NCBI GenBank assembly: GCA_016871335.1
Contig: VFZF01000002.1
Coordinates: 1-64,000, forward strand
Origin: Acidimicrobiia bacterium
GTDB taxonomy: Bacteria > Acidobacteriota > Vicinamibacteria > Vicinamibacterales > SCN-69-37
Length of the DNA stretch: 64,000 nt
Direction: 5' to 3'
A model generated the notes under the pieces. That model was not told where the DNA came from. It was given only the letters and a program-made list of their open reading frames with translations, and ran no database searches. The position numbers were made by a program, and so were the translations under genes. How positions within the stretch are numbered: position 1 is the stretch's first letter; each line of letters opens with the position of its first letter. This document shows positions 8,227-14,364 of the stretch, one piece after another.

Positions 8227-10068
8227 ATGCCTCTGTTAATCGCCGACAAGTTGTCGCACGCCTTCGGCCATCTGCCGTTGCTGGTGGATGGGTCGTTGCA
8301 GATCGACGCGGGCGAACGCATCGCGATTGTCGGGCGCAACGGCACGGGCAAGTCGACGCTGTTGAAGATTCTGGCCGGTGATATTGCGCCGGATGCGGGC
8401 ACGGTGTGGACGGGGCCGGGTGTGAAGGTCGCGCGGCTGACGCAGGATGTGATCGACGCCGGTGAAACCGCCACCACCGTGCGCGGTGTCGTCTCTGAAG
8501 GCCTCCACGAACTGGCCGTGGCCCATCACCTTGAAGATTGGGAACAGGAACAACTGGTCGACCAGGTGATGAAACGCCTGGACCTCGATCCGGATCGGCT
8601 GATCAGCACCTTGTCGGGTGGATGGCGGCGACGCGTGACGCTGGCACGCGCACTGGTCGTCCAACCAGATCTGCTGCTCCTCGACGAGCCAACGAACCAC
8701 CTCGATATCGACACGATCACGTGGCTGGAATCGTTGCTGATCGGATTCGCCGGCGCCGTGGTGTTTGTCACACACGACCGCGCGTTTCTGCAGAAGGTCG
8801 CGACACGTCTGGTGGAACTCGACCGTGGTGTGCTGACGTCGTACGGACGAGGCACGTCCATCAAAGGCGCACCGGCATGGCCGGTGTACGAAGAGTATCT
8901 GCGCCGCAAGGAGGAAGACCTCGCGGTCGCCGAAACGGCACACGCGAAGTTCGACAAAACACTCGCGCAGGAGGAAGCCTGGCTCCGCCGAGGGATCAAG
9001 GCGCGACGCACACGCGATGAAGGCCGCGTCAAGGCGCTGATGGCGATGCGCCAGGAACGCGCGGCGAGGCGTGATGTGCCCGGACACGTCACGCTCACGA
9101 TCGAATCTTCGGGGCGTACCGGGCAAACCGTCTTTCACGCACAGGACATTGCAAAGCGTTTCGATGTTCCGGTGGTTCACGACTTTTCCACTCGCATCAT
9201 GCGGAAGGACCGCATCGGGTTTCTCGGGCCGAATGGTGCCGGCAAGACGACGCTGCTGAAGATGCTGATTGGGGAACTGGAACCCGACAGCGGCACGGTG
9301 GAACGCGGGACGAACGTGCAGATCGCGTATTACGACCAGCAACGCGAGCAGCTGGATCCCGAACGCACGGTCGTGGACACCGTGGGTGACGGCAACGACT
9401 GGGTGACCATCAACGGGCAGAAGCGGCATGTGTTCAGCTACCTGGAGGACTTCCTGTTTCCTCCAGAGCGGGCGCGGTCGCCGGTGAAGTCGCTGTCGGG
9501 CGGCGAACGGAATCGCCTGCTGCTCGCGCGCCTGTTCACGCAGCCGGCCAACGTGCTCGTGCTCGACGAACCGACCAACGACCTCGACCTCGAGACACTC
9601 GAACTGCTCGAAGCCCAGCTCGTCGACTTCCCCGGCACTGTGCTGCTCGTCAGCCACGACCGCGAATTCCTCAACCGCGTCGTGACGTCCACGATCGCAT
9701 TCGAAGGCCACGGCGTCGTGCGCGAGTATGTTGGGGGGTACGACGACTACCTGAGACAGACACAAGGGGTCCAGGGTCCAGGGTCCAGGGTCCAGGGTTC
9801 CACCCAACCTCATTCAACCTCACCCAACTCCACCCAGCCCGTCCGCCGTAAGCTCTCTTTCAAAGAGCAACGCGAACTCGACGGGATGCCGGCAAGGATC
9901 GAAGCCGCCGAGGCTCGGCAGCGGGAGTTGGAAGCGGCCATCGCAGCGCCCGAGTTCTATCGCAGCGGTGCGAAAGCGATTCAGGACACGCTCGCGGAGC
10001 TCGAGACGATCAAGGTCGAGCTCGACGTGCTGCTGCATCGGTGGACGGAGTTGGAAGAAAAGCACTAG
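8227..10068 (+). CDS. ABC-F family ATPase (Uup-like) with a repeat-derived linker
   Basis: Soluble twin-ATPase of the ABC-F family, whose members act on the ribosome or in DNA-associated roles; it has no membrane domain. With the ATG at 8227 it is 613 aa. The first cassette has Walker A GRNGTGKST, signature LSGGWRRR and Walker B LLLLDEPTNHLD; the second has GPNGAGKTT, LSGGERNRLLLA and VLVLDEPTNDLD. The arm region KARRTRDEGRVKALMAMRQERAARRDV between cassettes is Uup-like. A C-terminal coiled coil covers about 541-613. Residues about 513-540, between cassette two and the coiled coil, are encoded by a 7-bp repeat array (QGVQGPGSRVQGSTQPH and following). The frame is also open upstream, through the tRNA gene, but that part is not coding. 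Confidence 0.9.
   Translation: MPLLIADKLSHAFGHLPLLVDGSLQIDAGERIAIVGRNGTGKSTLLKILAGDIAPDAGTVWTGPGVKVARLTQDVIDAGETATTVRGVVSEGLHELAVAHHLEDWEQEQLVDQVMKRLDLDPDRLISTLSGGWRRRVTLARALVVQPDLLLLDEPTNHLDIDTITWLESLLIGFAGAVVFVTHDRAFLQKVATRLVELDRGVLTSYGRGTSIKGAPAWPVYEEYLRRKEEDLAVAETAHAKFDKTLAQEEAWLRRGIKARRTRDEGRVKALMAMRQERAARRDVPGHVTLTIESSGRTGQTVFHAQDIAKRFDVPVVHDFSTRIMRKDRIGFLGPNGAGKTTLLKMLIGELEPDSGTVERGTNVQIAYYDQQREQLDPERTVVDTVGDGNDWVTINGQKRHVFSYLEDFLFPPERARSPVKSLSGGERNRLLLARLFTQPANVLVLDEPTNDLDLETLELLEAQLVDFPGTVLLVSHDREFLNRVVTSTIAFEGHGVVREYVGGYDDYLRQTQGVQGPGSRVQGSTQPHSTSPNSTQPVRRKLSFKEQRELDGMPARIEAAEARQRELEAAIAAPEFYRSGAKAIQDTLAELETIKVELDVLLHRWTELEEKH
9766..9840. repeat. Heptamer arrays inside the ABC-F gene
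   Basis: Five TCCAGGG units (9766-9801) run straight into degenerate ACCCAACCTC/ACCCAACTCC words (9802-9840). Both words are found in intergenic arrays of this window. Here they are read in frame as a Gly/Gln/Ser/Pro-rich linker. Confidence 0.8.
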
Positions 10069-10070
10069 CG

Positions 10071-10177
10071 GTCGGGGGGCCGGGGGCCAGGGTTCGGGTC
10101 CACGGGGTCTCGGGGTTCAAACCAAATGCCCAGCCGCCCAGCTACTCACCAGCCCAACCAGCCCCAGCCCAACAGAA
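10071..10177. repeat. Word arrays between the ABC-F gene and apbE
   Basis: GGGGGCC/CCAGGGT-type words (10071-10110), then GCCCAGC/GCCCAACCA words (10126-10177). The second part overlaps the apbE stop and encodes its last residues (CWAGAGWAGE). Confidence 0.6.
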
Positions 10178-11152
10178 CGTCAGGTCCGTGGGCAGTCTGA
10201 TGTTCATGGCTTGCTCGGGCGTGAGCACACTGAGCGCGGTGGCCCAGGCGTCCGCGGTGGCGCCGTCTTGGGCGCGGACGTGCACGGTGCGGTGATTGGT
10301 CAGGCCCAATCCGGTGCGCGGGTCCACGACGTGTGAGTAGCGCACCCCGTCGATCACCACAAACTGCGCGGTGGCGCCGGAGGTGGCGAGGGCGGCGTTG
10401 GCGAGGGTGGTGGTCCTGGCCCGCTCAAGTTCAGCGGGCCCTACGCCACCTACGCCACCTACACCACCTACACCACCTACACACGTCGTTTGTACCGTCC
10501 AGCCCGGCGATCCGCGCGGGGGGTCGCCGGCGACGATGTCGCCGCCGGCTTCGATGAGCGCGCGGGAGACACCGTCGGCGCGCAGGGTGTCCATCGCGCG
10601 CTGGAGGATGTAGCCCTTGGCGATCCCGCCGAGGTCGAGTCGCATGCCGGCGACGGGCAGGCGCGCGAAAAAGGCACCCGACGCTTTTTCCAGATCGAGG
10701 CGCGACCAGCCGACCAGCGCGCGGGCGGCCGCCAGATCGGCGGTGCCAGGGAGCCGGCCGGTGTCGCGCGATTCGCGCCACAAGGCCGACAACGGCGCGA
10801 CGGTGGGATCGAACGCGCCATCGGTCGCACGGGCGACGTCCACCGCCTGCGACAACACGGCGAACACGTCTGGATGCACCTCCACCACATGCGGCGCGGC
10901 GCGCTCGATGGCGCGCAGGTCGCTGTCGGACCGATAGTCGCTGAGCCGCGCGTCGAGCGCCGCAATCGTCGCAAACGCGGCCTCCCCCGCCCGCCGCGCC
11001 GACATGTCATCAGGCGCCTGCATCACGATCCGTACTTCCATCCCCATATGGACCTGGCGATAGACGTAAGATTTACGCGATGACGAAGACGGCAACGTTG
11101 CGCAGGCAGACACGAACGCAACGCACAGCAGTGCTCTGGTGCGCCGGTGCAC
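10142..11152 (-). CDS. apbE: ApbE-like FAD:protein FMN transferase, lipoprotein, with a repeat-encoded insertion
   Basis: ApbE covalently attaches FMN to target proteins outside the inner membrane (family knowledge). From a GTG at 11152 the protein is 336 aa with a lipoprotein signal (RRTRALLCVAFVSAC). Conserved blocks: MGMEVRIVMQAPD, LDLGGIAKGYILQRAMDTL, LIEAGGDIVAGD, YSHVVDPRTGLGL and the C-terminal ATALSVL helix. Between the GGDIVAGD strand and LANAALATSG lies an odd stretch, about residues 221-245, made of VGG repeats plus VGPAELERAR; the DNA is a 9-bp repeat followed by a REP-like palindrome. The start overlaps the 5' end of the divergent gene at 11080 by 73 bp. An ATG at about 11047 would avoid the overlap but lose the signal peptide. 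Confidence 0.82.
   Translation of the reverse strand: MHRRTRALLCVAFVSACATLPSSSSRKSYVYRQVHMGMEVRIVMQAPDDMSARRAGEAAFATIAALDARLSDYRSDSDLRAIERAAPHVVEVHPDVFAVLSQAVDVARATDGAFDPTVAPLSALWRESRDTGRLPGTADLAAARALVGWSRLDLEKASGAFFARLPVAGMRLDLGGIAKGYILQRAMDTLRADGVSRALIEAGGDIVAGDPPRGSPGWTVQTTCVGGVGGVGGVGGVGPAELERARTTTLANAALATSGATAQFVVIDGVRYSHVVDPRTGLGLTNHRTVHVRAQDGATADAWATALSVLTPEQAMNIRLPTDLTFCWAGAGWAGE
10418..10445. repeat. REP-like palindrome (G-C type stem) translated within apbE
   Basis: A GGCCCGCT / AGCGGGCC stem with loop CAAGTTC and the flank CTACG. The minus strand reads VGPAELERA in the ApbE frame. The same element is intergenic at ten other sites. Confidence 0.88.
10441..10482. repeat. 9-bp tandem repeat in apbE
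   Basis: Four to five units of CTACACCAC/CTACGCCAC, directly abutting the REP palindrome, encode the VGG run in ApbE. Confidence 0.85.
11067..11072 (+). promoter_or_regulatory. Predicted -10 of the FGE-fold gene, leaderless
   Basis: TAAGAT ends 7 nt before the ATG at 11080. No Shine-Dalgarno is present. Confidence 0.45.
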
Positions 11153-11907
11153 TGGTGCACTGGTGCACTCGTGCACTCCTGCTCGTCGGCCTTGCCGCCC
11201 CGGTGCTTCTTGCCAATACACAGCCCTCAACGTATCGCGAAACGATCGCGGGCACGCTGGTGAGCTTTGCGATGGTCCAGGTGCCGGGCAGCGCGACGCA
11301 GCCGTCCTTTTACATGGGCCAAACGGAAGTGACGTGGGACATGTACGACGTGTACGCGCTGGGCCTGGATACCGATGCGCCGAAGCCGGCGGGCATCGAC
11401 GCCATCGCGCGCCCCTCGAATCCCTACGGCGCGCCGGACTACGGCTGGGGACACGCGGGCTACGCCGCAATCAGCGTCACGCGGCATGCCGCCGAGTCGT
11501 TCACGAAATGGCTTTCCCTCAAGACGGGACGGGAGTATCGTCTCCCCACCGACGCGGAATGGCAGCACGCGGCGAATCTCGCCTGGCAGGGAAAGACCGC
11601 CGACGAGATCGCGTGGCACGCCGGAAACGCGGGTATGGTGACCCGTCCGGTGGCGCAGAAGGCCCCCGACGCGTTGGGATTGTTCGACCTGTTCGGCAAC
11701 GCGGGGGAATGGGTGCTGACGCCGGGCGACACACGCGTCATTCGTGGCGGCACGTATCGCAGCGGCCCGGATACGATCGGCCCAACCGCACGCGCTGAGC
11801 AGGACGAGACGTGGAACGAACGGGACCCGCAGCTGCCAAAAAGTAATTGGTGGTTGTCAGACGCGCCGCACGTCGGGTTTCGAGTGGTGACAGGAGCAGT
11901 GAAATGA
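11080..11907 (+). CDS. Exported FGE/sulfatase-modifying-factor fold protein
   Basis: 275 aa with an N-terminal hydrophobic export signal (about 17-45) and an FGE-sulfatase (SUMF1-like) domain: YMGQTEVTWDMYDVYA, ISVTRHAAESFTKWLS, EYRLPTDAEWQHAANLA, GNAGEWVL, IRGGTYRSG and the final HVGFRVV. After the signal peptide there is no cysteine at all, so it cannot be a cysteine-dependent formylglycine-generating enzyme; a structural or substrate-binding role, as for many FGE-fold proteins, is more likely. Its TGA overlaps the start of the next Gfo/Idh gene (ATGA), so the two are co-translated. The 5' 73 bp overlap apbE head-on, through a GGTGCACT repeat. Confidence 0.8.
   Translation: MTKTATLRRQTRTQRTAVLWCAGALVHWCTRALLLVGLAAPVLLANTQPSTYRETIAGTLVSFAMVQVPGSATQPSFYMGQTEVTWDMYDVYALGLDTDAPKPAGIDAIARPSNPYGAPDYGWGHAGYAAISVTRHAAESFTKWLSLKTGREYRLPTDAEWQHAANLAWQGKTADEIAWHAGNAGMVTRPVAQKAPDALGLFDLFGNAGEWVLTPGDTRVIRGGTYRSGPDTIGPTARAEQDETWNERDPQLPKSNWWLSDAPHVGFRVVTGAVK
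11138..11181. repeat. 8-bp tandem repeat, GGTGCACT type
   Basis: Four to five GGTGCACT-like units lie where the 5' ends of apbE and the FGE-fold gene overlap. They are translated on both strands within both signal peptides. Confidence 0.7.
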
Positions 11908-13214
11908 CTGAGATCAATCGACGAAGCTTCATTCAGACAACGGCCGCGGCGGCGGCGGCGATGGCGTTCCCCGGAAGCATCCCGCTGATTGGACTGCGCA
12001 AAGGGTCGGACACGATCCGCGTGGGCTTGATCGGTTGCGGTGGACGCGGCACGGGGGCGGCGCTGGATTGTCTGCGTGGGTCCGACGGCGTTGAACTGGT
12101 CGCGATGGGCGACCTCGCGCCGGATCGGATGGCCAGCAGTCGCGCGGAGTTGGCCAAGGCCACAGCGAGCACTCCGGCGCTGGCCGCGAAATACACGGTC
12201 ACCGACGACATGACCTTCACGGGCTTCGACGCGTACAAAAAGGTGCTCGCGACCGACGTGCAGCTGGTCATCCTCGCCACACCGCCCCACTTCCGCCCGA
12301 CACATCTCGCAGCGGCGGCCGAAGCCGGCAAACACATCTTTGCGGAGAAGCCGGTCGCCGTTGATCCGGCCGGTGTGCGCTCGGTGCTCGCCACCTACGA
12401 ACTCGCCCTGAAGAAGGGCCTGGGCATCGGCGTCGGCACGCAGCGTCGCCATCAGGCGGACTACCAGACGACGATCGAACGGATCAAGGACGGCGCCATC
12501 GGCGAGATCGTGTCCGGTCAGGTGTTCTGGAATCAGGGCGGCCTCTGGAATCGCGACCGTCAGGCGACGTGGACCGACGCCGAGTGGCAGTTGCGCAACT
12601 GGCTGTACTTCACGTGGCTCTCGGGCGATCACATTGTTGAGCAGCACGTCCACAACATCGACGTCGCGAACTGGGTGCTGGGCGCCACGCCGATCAAAGC
12701 GACCGGCGTGGGTGGACGACAGTTCCGCACGGACCCGAAGTTCGGGCACATCTACGATCACTTCGCAGTCGACTTCGAATACGCCAACGGCACGCGCATC
12801 CTGAGCATGTGCCGGCAGATTCCCGGCACGGCGAACCGGATCGGCGAAAACTTCATCGGCACGAAGGGGCAGTCCAACGGGTTCAGCCGTATCACCGGGC
12901 CGAATGCCTGGACGTTCACGCGTCCGGAGGGCGCGCCGCGCATCAACGGCTTCCAGCAGGAACACACCGATCTCGTGGCGAGCATCCGGTCCGGCACGCC
13001 GTACAACGAGCTCAAGGGCATCGCCGACTCCACGCTCTCCGCGATCATGGGGCGCGAGGCCGCGTACACCGGTCAGGAGATCACCTGGGATCAGGCGCTG
13101 GCCGCGCAGCAGGACCTCACGCCGCCGGTCGGCCACGCGGCCTACGGCCCAATGGACGTCCCGCCCGTCCCTACGCCCGGGCGCACCAAGCTGGACCGGG
13201 CGTGGAATGAGTGA
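11904..13214 (+). CDS. Tat-exported Gfo/Idh/MocA-family oxidoreductase
   Basis: 436 aa. The N-terminus INRRSFIQTTAAAAAAMAF is a twin-arginine type signal, so the enzyme folds in the cytoplasm and acts in the periplasm. The Rossmann motif VGLIGCGGRGTGAA is at about 39-52; EKPVAVDPAGVR carries the conserved Lys of the EKP motif; GDHIVEQHVHNIDVANW is the substrate-domain His-rich segment of the family. Such exported members act on sugars or glycosides with tightly bound NAD(P). The ATG at 11904 overlaps the preceding TGA and has AGGAG upstream. The substrate is not readable; the neighbouring TIM-barrel protein suggests keto-sugar chemistry. Confidence 0.88.
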   Translation: MTEINRRSFIQTTAAAAAAMAFPGSIPLIGLRKGSDTIRVGLIGCGGRGTGAALDCLRGSDGVELVAMGDLAPDRMASSRAELAKATASTPALAAKYTVTDDMTFTGFDAYKKVLATDVQLVILATPPHFRPTHLAAAAEAGKHIFAEKPVAVDPAGVRSVLATYELALKKGLGIGVGTQRRHQADYQTTIERIKDGAIGEIVSGQVFWNQGGLWNRDRQATWTDAEWQLRNWLYFTWLSGDHIVEQHVHNIDVANWVLGATPIKATGVGGRQFRTDPKFGHIYDHFAVDFEYANGTRILSMCRQIPGTANRIGENFIGTKGQSNGFSRITGPNAWTFTRPEGAPRINGFQQEHTDLVASIRSGTPYNELKGIADSTLSAIMGREAAYTGQEITWDQALAAQQDLTPPVGHAAYGPMDVPPVPTPGRTKLDRAWNE

Positions 13215-13275
13215 GGTTGGGTACGTAGGGCGCGCTGAACTCTAGCGCGCCGTGTTGGTTGGGTAAGGTTGGGTT
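13206..13275. repeat. GGTTGGGT array interrupted by a REP-like palindrome
   Basis: GGTTGGGT words at 13206-13222 and 13251-13275 flank a GGCGCGCT / AGCGCGCC palindrome with CGTAGG flank at 13224-13251. It fills the 62-bp gap between the two Tat-exported enzyme genes. Confidence 0.75.
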
Positions 13276-13276
13276 C

Positions 13277-14194
13277 ATGAAGCGACGAGAGTTTCTGCGG
13301 ACGGCCGGTATCGCGGCGGCGGGGTTGGCGCTGTCGGGGCGTGAGGCATGGGCGTGGCGGCAGCAGCAAGCGGCGCGCACGTTCAAGCTGAAGTATGCAC
13401 CGCACTTCGGGATGTTCCGGGAGCACTCCGGGCCCGATCTGGTCGCGCAGCTCGAGTTCATGGCGGCGGAAGGGTTCGCCGCGCTCGAAGACAACGGCAT
13501 GCGTGGCCGCACGGTCGCCGACCAGGAACGCATCGGTGCTGCGCTCCAGCGGCTGAAGATGACGATGGGCGTGTTTGTGGCGCATACGATCAACTGGAAT
13601 GAGCCGACGCTCACGTCCATGAATGACGCGCCGCGTGATGCGTTCCTGAGGGAGATCCAGGAGTCGGTCGAGATCGCAAAACGGGTCGGTGCGACGTGGA
13701 TGACCGTCGTGCCCGGGCATGTCGACCGGCGGCCGCACATCGACTATCAGACCGCGCGTGTGGTCGAGACGCTCAAGCGCGCGTCCGCCATCCTCGAACC
13801 TCACGGCCTGGTGATGGTGCTCGAGCCGCTCAACACGCTGCGCAACCATCCCGGCATGTTCCTGACGTCCACGCCGCAGGCCTACCTGATGTGCAAGGCC
13901 GTGGCGAGCCCGTCCTGCAAGATCCTGTACGACATCTACCACCAGCAGATCACCGAGGGGAACCTGATCCCGAACATCGACCGGGCCTGGGACGAAATTG
14001 CCTACCTGCAGGTCGGCGACAACCCCGGCCGGAACGAGCCAGGGACGGGCGAAATCAACTACCGGAACGTGTTCCGCCACATCCACGGCAAGGGCTTCAC
14101 CGGGGTGGTCGGGATGGAACACGGCAACGCCACCCGCGGCCGGGACGGCGAGCGGGCCGTTATTGAGGCCTACATACAGGCAGACAGTTTCTAG
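13277..14194 (+). CDS. Tat-exported TIM-barrel protein, hydroxypyruvate isomerase/sugar epimerase-like
   Basis: 305 aa. A twin-arginine signal (KRREFLRTAGIAAAGLALSG) is followed by an AP-endonuclease-2/xylose-isomerase-type barrel. KYAPHFGMF begins strand 1; VMVLEPLN carries a metal-binding Glu; KILYDIYHQQITEGN resembles the Hyi signature with Asp and His ligands; YLQVGDNPGRNEPGTGEINY and GVVGMEHG (last metal Glu) complete the metal site. These match hydroxypyruvate isomerase, though exported homologues beside Gfo/Idh oxidoreductases are likely sugar isomerases/epimerases. No Shine-Dalgarno is obvious between the repeat array and the ATG at 13277. Confidence 0.85.
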   Translation: MKRREFLRTAGIAAAGLALSGREAWAWRQQQAARTFKLKYAPHFGMFREHSGPDLVAQLEFMAAEGFAALEDNGMRGRTVADQERIGAALQRLKMTMGVFVAHTINWNEPTLTSMNDAPRDAFLREIQESVEIAKRVGATWMTVVPGHVDRRPHIDYQTARVVETLKRASAILEPHGLVMVLEPLNTLRNHPGMFLTSTPQAYLMCKAVASPSCKILYDIYHQQITEGNLIPNIDRAWDEIAYLQVGDNPGRNEPGTGEINYRNVFRHIHGKGFTGVVGMEHGNATRGRDGERAVIEAYIQADSF

Positions 14195-14270
14195 TCCGCG
14201 GTCCGCGGTACGTAGGGCCCGCTGAACTGCAGCGGGCCGCGCTGGCGCGCTGAAATTCAGCGCGCCCTAC
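14193..14270. repeat. GTCCGCG heptamers plus two REP-like palindromes
   Basis: GTCCGCG units (14193-14210) are followed by a GGCCCGCT/AGCGGGCC palindrome (14211-14238) and, in opposite orientation, a GGCGCGCT/AGCGCGCC palindrome (14244-14270). The two stem versions stand side by side, as in a BIME. Confidence 0.85.
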
Positions 14271-14282
14271 TAGTGCGGGGTC

Positions 14283-14311
14283 TTGACACCGTCGTTACGA
14301 AGGCATCTACT
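14283..14311 (+). promoter_or_regulatory. Promoter of the Oar-like receptor gene
   Basis: A consensus -35 TTGACA (14283-14288), a 17-bp spacer and TCTACT (14306-14311). Unlike many genes here, it leaves a 5' leader of about 45 nt with a strong Shine-Dalgarno, GAGGAGG at 14351-14357. Confidence 0.6.
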
Positions 14312-14364
14312 TCTCCAGACTTAGTTCACTGGCTTTAGGAAGTCAGATCCGAGGAGGAAGAGTG

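Noticed and set aside
8236-9813. Minus-strand frame of 525 codons opposite the ABC-F gene
   Set aside because: Same cause; the plus-strand frame has all ABC motifs.
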